Below are positions 5,308 to 13,140 of a stretch of 20,406 bases of DNA, piece after piece. This stretch comes from an uncultured Bacteroidales bacterium (GTDB lineage: Bacteria > Bacteroidota > Bacteroidia > Bacteroidales > UBA932), in contig UQMB01000021.1 of NCBI GenBank assembly GCA_900541925.1, positions 1 to 20,406 of the forward strand, read 5' to 3'. Numbering within the stretch: position 1 is the first letter of the stretch; every line of letters begins with the position of its first letter. The notes under the pieces are model-generated. The model was not told the origin of the DNA and ran no database searches. It saw only the letters and a program-made list of their open reading frames with translations. Both the position numbers and the translations under genes were made by a program.

Positions 5308-8282
5308 TTGAATTCTATGATTATGCTTGATTTGGCCGGTACAAGGCAGCTCTCTGCGTTGAACTCGCTGCCGTCGAAGATATTATGTCCTTTTCCCTTG
5401 AGGGAGGAGGTGATTTCCGCATAGTCCGCCCACGGGACGGTGCGCGGGGTGCTGTTGTTGTTGAGGTAGACGAACACGGCCTCATCGTCTGTGTAGCGGA
5501 AGAAGGTGTAGGTGTTGTCCCGGCTCAGGAAATGCAGGGTCTTGCCGTTGTGTGCAGCCTCGGAGCCTTTTCTCCATTGGAAGAGGGTGCTGACGTAGTC
5601 GTGCAGGTCTTTGCTTACGGGGTCGGACTCCCAGTTCAGGGGGAACATCACCCTCAGGCCTCCATGGCCCTGTGAGAGGTCGTCGGAGACCGCCATCATC
5701 TCGTCTCCGGCAAAAATCTGCGGGAACCCCCGCACGGTTGCCATCAGGCTCATCACCAGTTTCATCTTGGCGGGGTCTTTGCGGACCACATCGCCGATGC
5801 GGTCTGTGTCGTGGTTGCCCGGGAACACCATCATCTTGTCCGGAGCCGTGAAATAGAAGTCGTTGGCCATGGAATCATAAATCTTGGTGAAGCCGTTGTC
5901 CCAGTCTTCCCTGTCCGTGTTGATGCCCGAGCGGACGGCGTCCATCAGGCAGAAGTCCATTATCGACGGCAGGTGGGAATTGAACCCGTCCCTGTTGGGG
6001 TTGTCCGCCTGCCAATATGCGACCTGCGGCACGTTTGACGACCACACCTCGCCCACTATGTTGTAGTCGGGATATTCTTGCATCACGGCCTTGCACCACT
6101 CCGACATCGGCTCTTTCTCGTTGTACGGATAGGTGTCCACCCTCAGCCCTCCCAGGTCGGCCCATTCTGTCCACCATATCGCCCATTGCTTGAAATACTG
6201 TAGCAGATACGGATTGTCGAGGTTCATGTCCACCATGCTCGTGTCGAACCAGCCGCCGACCATGTTGTCGCGGTCATGCTGAGAGCAGTACGGGTCGTTG
6301 TGGACGGAGAAGGCGCAGTTGGAATGGGTGTATTCCGGCCACCGGTGCACCCAGTCGGAGAACGGAAGGTCGGACATCCACCAGTGTGCGTCGCCGCAGT
6401 GGTTGGTCACGATGTCCATTATCATCCCGAGTCCCTTTGCGCGGGCTTCACGCACGAGTTCACGGTATTTGAAGTTGCTGCCGAACCTCGGGTCTATCTT
6501 GTAGTAATCAGTGCAGGCGTAGCCGTGGTAGGAGCCGGACGGCTCGTTGTCTTCGAGGAGAGGGGTGCACCAGATGCTTGTCATTCCGAGTCCGGAGATG
6601 TAGTCCAGCTGGTCCATTATGCCCTGAATGTCGCCGCCGTGCCTGCCGAAGAAGGCTTTGTAGTCGGCCTTTTCCGTCATGGAGGCGGAGTTGTCGTTGG
6701 TCTTGTCGGAGTTGACGAAGCGGTCCGGCATTATCAGGTACACCGCGTCCGCAGTGCCGAACCCGCGCCTGAGCGCCGAGCCCTCGCGGCGTCCGGAGAT
6801 TTCGTATGGGATGCGGAAGCGGTCGGAATCCCTGCTGAATATGAACCATCTTGTGCCTGGCGCCGCGTCTTCGGGAATATCCATGTCGACAAAGACATAG
6901 TTTGGACTTTCCGCCTTGTGTATTTCCTTGATAGAGACTCCGTTGCCGTTTTCGATAGCGATGTCGTAGCTGGAGATGTCCTCACCGTTGATCATTATCT
7001 GGAGCGGAGTCCGCATCCCCGTCCACCAGCACGGCGGCTCGATGTGGGCGACGCGGTCGCTCTCGCTGCTGATGCTCCACTCCCACGGGGCCTCCAGCTG
7101 CACGCTCACCTTGACACTGTCATCCCCGAGGGTTCTCGAAAAAACGATGGTGTTGCCTTCTGCGGAGAGCAGCCTGTATTCACCCGCTCCGGCATCAAGG
7201 GCCGGGTGGGAATGCCTTATGGAGTTGAGGTATCTGTAGAACTCGGTGTATGAGTTGGTCTTCCATTCCGGTATCGGGTCCTTTTCGAAGAACGCGAACC
7301 TGTGGTCGTAGCCGATTTCCTGGCCGGTGTATATCAGCGGCTGCGAGGACGGCAGGGTCCAGCAGAGCACCGCCATGGCCTGCCACGCGTCTCCCATCCT
7401 CTCGAATTCTGTCCCGGACCATGAATTCTCGTCGTGGTTGGAGGTGAAACAGAGCCTCAGCGCGTCAGAGGGGTAGTTTGCCGCGTTCCAGTCAATGTAG
7501 GCCGTCAGGCTGTCGGCATCCGCCTTGCCACGGGCTATGCTGTTGAGCAGGTGGTGCAGTTTCCAGGCGTATGTGGCATCGAATCCCGCGGCGTGCAGCC
7601 AGCTTTCCTCTCCTTCGGCGAGGAAGTACAGTTCTCTTGGGGAACTTTCCCTTAGGCGGCTGATCACGGGCTTCCAGAAGTCTTCCGGCACCTTGTATGC
7701 CACGTCGCAGCGGAAACCGTCCACTCCGCGGTCTATCCAGAAGCGCATGCTCTTCTCCATCTCCTGGCGCATCTGGAGGTTGTCGTAGTTGAGTTTCGCT
7801 ATGTCCGTCCAGTCATGCTCCACTATGGTGTTGCCGTCCTTGTCGCGCACATACCAGTCCGGGTCTTGTTCCGTGGCCCACGGATGGTCCGGAGCGGTGT
7901 GGTTGGCCACCCAGTCAAGTATCACCTTGAGCCCGAGGGTGTGCGCCTTGTCGAGGAAGGCGTCAAAGTCAGCCAGGGTGCCGAACTCAGGATTGATGTC
8001 GCAGTAATCCCTGACGGCGTAATAAGACCCCAGGCTGCCTTTCCGGCCCTGCTCCCCGATGGGGTATGGCGGCATGACCCACACTATGTCCACTCCGAGG
8101 TCTTTGAGGGAGGCGAGGCGGTCTCCGGCTGCGGCGAATGTCCCTTCCGGGGTCATCTGCCGGACATTGAGTTCGTAGACTGTCGCGTCTGCCGGATATC
8201 CGGCATCGGTCGCCGGTGCTGTCCTGCCGGTGCAGGAAGCGGCGAGGGCCGCTATGGCCAGGAAAATATATATGCGTTTCAT
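5304..8282 (-). CDS. double GH13 protein: alpha-amylase domain fused to SusA-like neopullulanase
   Basis: 992 residues with two complete GH13 catalytic units. Residues 1-17 form a lipoprotein signal (ALAASC, C17). Unit 1 spans about 30-400: nucleophile D193 (GFRCDVAYK), acid E223 (YFLAEGE), stabiliser D284 (TSNHDE). Residues about 408-495 (VAHIEPPCWWTGM onwards) match the cyclomaltodextrinase/neopullulanase N-terminal domain. Unit 2 spans about 512-992: D716 (GGLRVDTYP), E745 (NIVGEVW), D825 (PGNHDTD), and resembles SusA, which alone is about 617 residues. All six catalytic residues are present, so both halves should be active; complementary endo-acting and debranching/neopullulanase cuts are inferred. 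The residues after C17 (TGRTAP) lack the acidic surface-export signal, favouring a periplasm-facing lipoprotein. It starts 19 bp after the SusG-like gene and overlaps the GH97 gene by 4 bp. No frameshift or stop lies at the junction. Confidence 0.9.
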   Translation of the reverse strand: MKRIYIFLAIAALAASCTGRTAPATDAGYPADATVYELNVRQMTPEGTFAAAGDRLASLKDLGVDIVWVMPPYPIGEQGRKGSLGSYYAVRDYCDINPEFGTLADFDAFLDKAHTLGLKVILDWVANHTAPDHPWATEQDPDWYVRDKDGNTIVEHDWTDIAKLNYDNLQMRQEMEKSMRFWIDRGVDGFRCDVAYKVPEDFWKPVISRLRESSPRELYFLAEGEESWLHAAGFDATYAWKLHHLLNSIARGKADADSLTAYIDWNAANYPSDALRLCFTSNHDENSWSGTEFERMGDAWQAMAVLCWTLPSSQPLIYTGQEIGYDHRFAFFEKDPIPEWKTNSYTEFYRYLNSIRHSHPALDAGAGEYRLLSAEGNTIVFSRTLGDDSVKVSVQLEAPWEWSISSESDRVAHIEPPCWWTGMRTPLQIMINGEDISSYDIAIENGNGVSIKEIHKAESPNYVFVDMDIPEDAAPGTRWFIFSRDSDRFRIPYEISGRREGSALRRGFGTADAVYLIMPDRFVNSDKTNDNSASMTEKADYKAFFGRHGGDIQGIMDQLDYISGLGMTSIWCTPLLEDNEPSGSYHGYACTDYYKIDPRFGSNFKYRELVREARAKGLGMIMDIVTNHCGDAHWWMSDLPFSDWVHRWPEYTHSNCAFSVHNDPYCSQHDRDNMVGGWFDTSMVDMNLDNPYLLQYFKQWAIWWTEWADLGGLRVDTYPYNEKEPMSEWCKAVMQEYPDYNIVGEVWSSNVPQVAYWQADNPNRDGFNSHLPSIMDFCLMDAVRSGINTDREDWDNGFTKIYDSMANDFYFTAPDKMMVFPGNHDTDRIGDVVRKDPAKMKLVMSLMATVRGFPQIFAGDEMMAVSDDLSQGHGGLRVMFPLNWESDPVSKDLHDYVSTLFQWRKGSEAAHNGKTLHFLSRDNTYTFFRYTDDEAVFVYLNNNSTPRTVPWADYAEITSSLKGKGHNIFDGSEFNAESCLVPAKSSIIIEFK

Positions 8283-8301
8283 GGTTCGGATGTTTGTCTT
8301 G

Positions 8302-10290
8302 TCATTGCAGGAACACTGCGGAAGAGAACGCCCCGAGGCTCAGCTTATCTCCTTTGACGGAGGCGCTGCCGTTGGAGCCTATCATGTTGTCGAGCTTGTC
8401 GGAGGGGAAATTGATGTTGACGGTACCGGAGCCGAAGTTGTGCACCACCAGCACGCGCTGTCCGTCATACTCGCGGTACCAGGCGGCGGCAGACGGGACG
8501 GATGCGGCAGCGGGGCAGTACTCGAAGCTTCCTTTGGCGAGAGCCTTGTAGCGGTCGCGCAGTTCTCCGAACTTGCGGTAGAGAGAGAGCACGGATCCGG
8601 GATCCGCCTCCTGCTTCTCCACGGAGATTCCGCCGGTCAGCATGGACTTGTCAATCTTGTCCGAGAGCCTTGCCGAGGCCAGGCCGCTACCGTCAGATGT
8701 CCACATTATCGGCGTGCGTACATATTCATCGCCGTCGGCCTTGCTCCCCCAGTAGCCGAGCTCCTCGCCCTGGTAGATATACGGCTGCCCTCCGGCAGTG
8801 AGCAGCACGGCTCCGGCGAGCTTCATCTTGCTGCTGTTCTTGCCGAAGTCGTTGCCCGCCCTGTCTTCGTCGTGGTTGGAGAGTTTGGTGGCTTCTATGA
8901 AGTCTGGCCTGTACCTGGCGTATTGGGCGGTGAAGCTCTGGATGTCGGCCACGAAGGAACTCCCGCGCCCGTTGTTAATCGCGTCCCGCAGAGTCCACCA
9001 GAAACTGAATTCAAACAGGGCCGGCAGACCTTTGTAGTATGGCGCGACCTCTGCCGCCGAGCTGAACTGCTCCCCGACCATATAGAAGTCTCCGCTGCCT
9101 CCTGCGGCCTTGTAGCTTGCGTTGCAGCGGTCGTAGAATTTCTTCAGGAATGTCGGGTTCTCGTCTGAGGCGGCATTGTGGTAGATGTGTTTGACGGCGT
9201 CCAGACGGAAACCGTCCACTCCAAGCCTTATCCATTTGTCGGCAGACTCACAGACGGCCTTGAACGGAGCGGAATTCTCGCAGCTTGAGGCCGGACCGTA
9301 ATTAAGGTCGGCGAACCATGCGGTCCAGAAGTGCGAGTGGTACATGGTCGAACTCATGTCCGGCAGGAGGATGTCCTGGCTGTCGCCGCTTGTGAGCTGG
9401 AGCGCCTGGCCCCAGGCCATGTGATTGTGGCCCGCAGGTGCTCCGTATTTATGTGAACCCCATTCGCTGGTGCTTGTCCTGACGAGGACGCCCCAGTCGC
9501 TTGTCATTTCCAGCGACAGCGTGCAGGTGCTCTCGCCCGAGGTGTGGAACTGCGCGAGAGAGCCGTCCCCATAGTAGAGCCAGATGCCGCTGTCCGCCGG
9601 GCCTTCATTCTCTATGCTTTCCGTCTTTTCCACGGTCAGATGCGACGGTTTGCGGGAGGAGTCGAGGCCGAGGGTGAATTTGAGTTTTTCCTGTTTGCCC
9701 CCGCTGACGGCCGGGAACCACTGCCCGGAGTCGTAGCCCGCAGCCCCTTCGCCGGAGATCATCGCGATCTTGCCGTCCCGTATGTCAGCTTGAGGACTGT
9801 CTGAGAATATGTACCAGTCCCGGTGCTTGCTGTCTTTGCCGGATTTGGCGTCCAGAAACCACTCGTGGTCTCTGGAGCTGTGGTTGAGCACATAGTCAAG
9901 GTAGATTTTGACACCCTTGGCGTGGGCCGCGTCCACGAGCGATTTGAAGTCCGCCTCGCTTCCGAAGTCCGGGTCTATGCTCGAGTAGTCGAGCACGTCA
10001 TATCCATGATAAGATGCCGCCTTGTGGATGGGTGAGAGCCACAGGGCCTGTATGCCCATCTGCTTGAGATAGTCGAGCCTCTGCTCTATGCCCTTGAAAT
10101 CTCCGCAGCCGTCCCCGTCGCTGTCCGCGAACGAATAGACCAGAAGCTGATAGCTGATCAGAGACTCTCCGGTCCTGTCCGGGACCTGCGGTGCCGGTGG
10201 TTCGGGAGGAGTTGTGCCCTTCTTGTCGCAACCCGCGAGGATAAGGGACAAGACAAGCGGTAAGACATAGAGAAAGCGGAATCTTTTCAT
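8302..10290 (-). CDS. susG: SusG-like outer-membrane alpha-amylase, GH13 with inserted CBM58
   Basis: A surface endo-amylase that cuts starch into oligosaccharides for SusC. The start at 10290 (MKRFRFLYVL) gives 662 residues with a lipoprotein signal (LILAGC, C21) and a Pro-rich linker (CDKKGTTPPEPPAP); a longer frame to 10341 would put 17 non-signal residues in front. The GH13 barrel holds D364 (GFRLDAVKH), E407 (YMVGEQF) and D474 (LSNHDED). Between about 200 and 315 the barrel is interrupted by a beta-rich module (KLKFTLGLD to DILLPDMSS), at the place where B. thetaiotaomicron SusG carries CBM58. Length is close to the 692 residues of that protein. Surface location is inferred from the family; the residues after C21 (DKK) only partly resemble the acidic export signal. 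Two hairpins precede the gene. Confidence 0.92.
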   Translation of the reverse strand: MKRFRFLYVLPLVLSLILAGCDKKGTTPPEPPAPQVPDRTGESLISYQLLVYSFADSDGDGCGDFKGIEQRLDYLKQMGIQALWLSPIHKAASYHGYDVLDYSSIDPDFGSEADFKSLVDAAHAKGVKIYLDYVLNHSSRDHEWFLDAKSGKDSKHRDWYIFSDSPQADIRDGKIAMISGEGAAGYDSGQWFPAVSGGKQEKLKFTLGLDSSRKPSHLTVEKTESIENEGPADSGIWLYYGDGSLAQFHTSGESTCTLSLEMTSDWGVLVRTSTSEWGSHKYGAPAGHNHMAWGQALQLTSGDSQDILLPDMSSTMYHSHFWTAWFADLNYGPASSCENSAPFKAVCESADKWIRLGVDGFRLDAVKHIYHNAASDENPTFLKKFYDRCNASYKAAGGSGDFYMVGEQFSSAAEVAPYYKGLPALFEFSFWWTLRDAINNGRGSSFVADIQSFTAQYARYRPDFIEATKLSNHDEDRAGNDFGKNSSKMKLAGAVLLTAGGQPYIYQGEELGYWGSKADGDEYVRTPIMWTSDGSGLASARLSDKIDKSMLTGGISVEKQEADPGSVLSLYRKFGELRDRYKALAKGSFEYCPAAASVPSAAAWYREYDGQRVLVVHNFGSGTVNINFPSDKLDNMIGSNGSASVKGDKLSLGAFSSAVFLQ

Positions 10291-10311
10291 TGCGTAAATA
10301 TAGCAATCGTT

Positions 10312-10339
10312 AAAAACAAGTTGCCGAATCTGCGGCAAC
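10312..10339 (-). terminator. hairpin with U-rich tail just upstream of the susG-like gene
   Basis: On the minus strand GTTGCCG (10339-10333) pairs perfectly with CGGCAAC (10326-10320) around a 6-nt loop, followed by TTGTTTTT. It has the form of an intrinsic terminator inside the operon, 22 bp before the amylase start, so it should reduce rather than abolish expression of the genes downstream. Confidence 0.5.
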
Positions 10340-10349
10340 ATATCTTAAT

Positions 10350-10390
10350 AAAAGCAGATGCACCCGGGACTTTCGCCCGGACGCATCTGC
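10350..10390 (-). terminator. strong hairpin just after susE
   Basis: GCAGATGC (10390-10383) pairs with GCATCTGC (10361-10354), and the inner bases CCGGG/CCCGG extend the stem around a short loop; TTTT and then ATT follow. It begins 12 bp after the susE stop. The stem is very stable but the U-tract is short, so it may protect the 3' end of a susCDE transcript as much as terminate. Confidence 0.5.
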
Positions 10391-10401
10391 AGAGAGAGTG
10401 A

Positions 10402-11514
10402 TTATTTGCCGTCCGCGGAAGGCTCGTCCTTGCCGAACATCTTCTCGTTGAACTCGACGGTGCCCTTGTTGATGTCGAGATATGCGCGGTACTTGCCCGG
10501 CCCGAGTTTGATGTTGTCTCCGCCGCCGATGGCGCCTGCTCCCCAGTTGTTGGCCCAGTCGGAGTCGGCGCGGAACTTCACTTCCTCCTCCTTTGTGATC
10601 TCGATGTCAGCCCAGAAACGCACATAGTCCTTGTTGAAGTTCATCTTGATGTCCGGGCCGGCATTCCCCCAGTCGTTGATGGAGCCGACGATTCCTATGC
10701 TGTTCGCGCCCCATTCCTTGGTGAGCACAAGCGTCTTGCGGTTGAAGGAGAACATATAGAAGCGCTTGCTGTAGCAGACTATGTTCTTGGACGAGCCGCC
10801 GGCGATGAGCTGTATCGTGCCGGCCTCGGCGGCTTCGCCGCTGTCGGCCGAGCCCCAGTTGGTGTCGTCTTCCCAGGCGCCTACGCCTGTGAACTTGATG
10901 CCATCAGACGCCTTGTCCGCGAAATCTATCACGCCGGTGTATTTCACGCCGTCCTTGCTGTAGTTGTAGAGGAACTGGCTTTTGTCATGCGACCAGTCGC
11001 AGTATTGACCCTGTACCCAGATGTGCTCATAGGTATCCTTGTCGAGGACGGCCTGGTTGTAAGGGGTAAACGATGCGGAGACGACATTGGAGTGAGACTC
11101 GGTCTTGCTGATGGCCGAGGTCTTGTCGTTGGTGATGTAGCCGGAAAGTCTGAGATAGAGGGTGAAAGGCTCGCCGATCTGCCCGTCAAGATTGAGGATG
11201 GTGCTGTTGAGCACGGACTGCTTGACGCTTATCTTGCCGGCGCTGATGGCGGCGCTGACTTTCTCCGCCTTGTCAAAAGACTCGGAGGCTGCCGCATAGA
11301 GGGTGTAGGTGTCGGAGACGGTCACACCGAAATCGGCTTTGCCGAAGTCTATCATGATGTCCGCCCCGTCAGCCTTGAGGGTGCTGCCGCTGACGGCACC
11401 CAGGGTAGGCGCCTTGACCTTGCCCGGGTCATATATGGCAAGTTCTTCTTGCTGGCAGGAAGCGGCGGACAATCCTGCGAATAGTACTAAAGTACTGTAT
11501 ATGAACTTTTTCAT
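10402..11514 (-). CDS. susE: SusE-like outer-membrane starch-binding lipoprotein
   Basis: 370 residues. The signal peptide ends in a lipobox (SAASC, C20) followed by QQEEL; two acidic residues soon after the cysteine fit the Bacteroidota signal for export to the cell surface. Residues about 34-150 form an Ig-like SusE N-terminal domain (KVKAPTLGAVSGS). Two tandem starch-binding modules follow, at about 162-268 (HIWVQGQYCDWS; binding aromatics probably W166, W174, W214) and 272-357 (IGIVGSINDWG; W282, W301, W324). This domain count fits SusE rather than the larger SusF. It has no catalytic role; it holds starch at the surface for the SusG-like enzyme. The gene starts 6 bp after susD. No separate susF is present in the operon. 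Confidence 0.88.
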   Translation of the reverse strand: MKKFIYSTLVLFAGLSAASCQQEELAIYDPGKVKAPTLGAVSGSTLKADGADIMIDFGKADFGVTVSDTYTLYAAASESFDKAEKVSAAISAGKISVKQSVLNSTILNLDGQIGEPFTLYLRLSGYITNDKTSAISKTESHSNVVSASFTPYNQAVLDKDTYEHIWVQGQYCDWSHDKSQFLYNYSKDGVKYTGVIDFADKASDGIKFTGVGAWEDDTNWGSADSGEAAEAGTIQLIAGGSSKNIVCYSKRFYMFSFNRKTLVLTKEWGANSIGIVGSINDWGNAGPDIKMNFNKDYVRFWADIEITKEEEVKFRADSDWANNWGAGAIGGGDNIKLGPGKYRAYLDINKGTVEFNEKMFGKDEPSADGK

Positions 11515-11520
11515 CTTATT

Positions 11521-13128
11521 CTAATATTCTGGATTCTGTTTGAGGTTGCCGTTGGCGTTGACATCTCCCGCTGTGAGAGGGAAGAGATTCAGGTGGTCGC
11601 TCACCGCCTTGCCTTCCTTGACGCCGCCCTTGAATTCCCAAAGGTACTTGTCGGTTGTGAAGAGGCCGAAGCGGATGAGGTCCTGGCGGCGGAACCCTTC
11701 GTAGTAGAGTTCGCGTCCGCGCTCGTCGATGATGTTGTCAAGAGTGAGGGCGAGAGGCCCCACGCCGGCCCTGGTGCGGACATCGTTGAGATATTTCTGT
11801 CCCAAGGTCTTGTCGGCGGCTCCGCGTGCGGCGCACTCCGCATACATCAGATAGGCGTCCGCGCTGCGGAATACCGGCCAGTCGGTGTCCACGAATCCGG
11901 CGTTCTGAGCCGCGCTGCCATCATGGTTGATGTTGATGAACTTCATTGATTTCCAGCCGTTTGACCAGCTGTCGGACTCGCGGCGGAGAGCGTCGATATA
12001 CTGCGCATACTGCTCGTCCTTGAAGAATGTCGCGCGCGCGTCACCTTCCTCGAACTTGCTGGTGAAGGCGCCGGTCAGCGAGAGACCGCCCCATCCGGAG
12101 GTGATACCGATGGCGGAAGCGTCCATAGGCTTCTTGGCTCCGGTGCTGGCGAAAATCAGGAAGTTTGTGCAGCCGTAGGATCTGGTGAGTATCCCGTCCT
12201 GCTCGACGGCGAATATGATCTCGTCGCCTCTGTAGGTGGTGTTGGCCGTCCAGAGGTGGTTGTCCGCGCAGAAGAGCTCTTGCCAGGCGCTGTATTTGCC
12301 GCTGCTCTTGGTGTGCAGAGGGTACTCGCTGATAATCTGCTGGCAGACTTTCGCCGCGTCCTCATACCGTGCTTTACCGGCCCATATCTCCGCATTGAGG
12401 TAGAGTTTGGCGAGAATCATCTGCACCATGCCCTTGTCGCAACGCCCGTATTCGTTTTTACCAGGTTCTGCCAGGTCTTTCCCGTCGAGAAGGTCACGAG
12501 CCTCGCCTTCCATCCATGCGAAGAGGTCCGGACGGGAGATCTGGTTAGGGCCCGTTGAGCCGACGGAGTCATTCTCTGTCGAGAACGGCACATTGCCGAA
12601 CATGTCGATGGCGTGGTAGTAGCTGAAGAGCCTGAGAGCCCTGGCTTCCGCTATGTATTTGGCTTTCAAGTCGTATCCGTTGATGCTGGTGTTGTTGGAG
12701 CGACGGATGAACTCGTTGCAGAGACTGATCTGATAGAATATGCGGTAGTACATCGACAGCACGAACTCGTTGGAGGAGTTCCAGGTGAGATTGTGGAGGT
12801 CGAAAAGGCCGCTGTCGTTCCAGCAGCAGGTGGCCACGTCCGTGGTCAGCTCCTGCATGTTGAACAGGGCTCTCATGTACTGTCCGTAGCCGCCGTCCAC
12901 ACCTTCGATGTCCGGGTTGCTGTCCGGGCCGTCGGAGGCTGAGCACGAGAGGCCCTGGTAGCATTTGGCGAGGAGGGCCGTGAACGCGTCCTGGCTGTTG
13001 AGGACATCCTCAGGAAGGACGGTGTTCGGATCGATTGGCGTGACATTGAGGTCGCCGACGCAGGAAGAAGCGAGTCCTCCGGTCAGACAGGCCGCAAGGG
13101 CCAGAGATATTATGCTTGTCTTTTTCAT
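11521..13128 (-). CDS. susD: SusD/RagB-family starch-binding outer-membrane lipoprotein
   Basis: 535 residues, normal for the family. The lipobox is LASSC with C23, then VGDLNVTPIDPNT, typical of SusD proteins just after the cysteine. Helical TPR-like segments are visible, for example EFIRRSN and AEARALRLFSYYHAIDMFG at about 160-180, as is the C-terminal family signature LNDVRTRAGVGPL...IIDERGRELYYEGFRRQDLIRFG. SusD proteins cap the SusC barrel as a lid and bind starch helices at the surface. The gene lies 12 bp after susC and 6 bp before susE, within the same operon. The partner genes point to starch or maltooligosaccharides as substrate; the protein sequence alone would not. Confidence 0.95.
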   Translation of the reverse strand: MKKTSIISLALAACLTGGLASSCVGDLNVTPIDPNTVLPEDVLNSQDAFTALLAKCYQGLSCSASDGPDSNPDIEGVDGGYGQYMRALFNMQELTTDVATCCWNDSGLFDLHNLTWNSSNEFVLSMYYRIFYQISLCNEFIRRSNNTSINGYDLKAKYIAEARALRLFSYYHAIDMFGNVPFSTENDSVGSTGPNQISRPDLFAWMEGEARDLLDGKDLAEPGKNEYGRCDKGMVQMILAKLYLNAEIWAGKARYEDAAKVCQQIISEYPLHTKSSGKYSAWQELFCADNHLWTANTTYRGDEIIFAVEQDGILTRSYGCTNFLIFASTGAKKPMDASAIGITSGWGGLSLTGAFTSKFEEGDARATFFKDEQYAQYIDALRRESDSWSNGWKSMKFININHDGSAAQNAGFVDTDWPVFRSADAYLMYAECAARGAADKTLGQKYLNDVRTRAGVGPLALTLDNIIDERGRELYYEGFRRQDLIRFGLFTTDKYLWEFKGGVKEGKAVSDHLNLFPLTAGDVNANGNLKQNPEY

Positions 13129-13140
13129 TGTTTTCGATGC

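Noticed and set aside
6276..7253. 325-codon plus-strand frame across the GH13 fusion gene
   Set aside because: Low-complexity V/G/A-rich translation without family motifs; it lies wholly inside a gene with intact catalytic motifs on the other strand.
10293..10302. TATATTTA on the minus strand as a promoter for the susG-like gene
   Set aside because: It lacks the final G, has no TTTG 19-21 bp upstream, and would start transcription at or inside the start codon.
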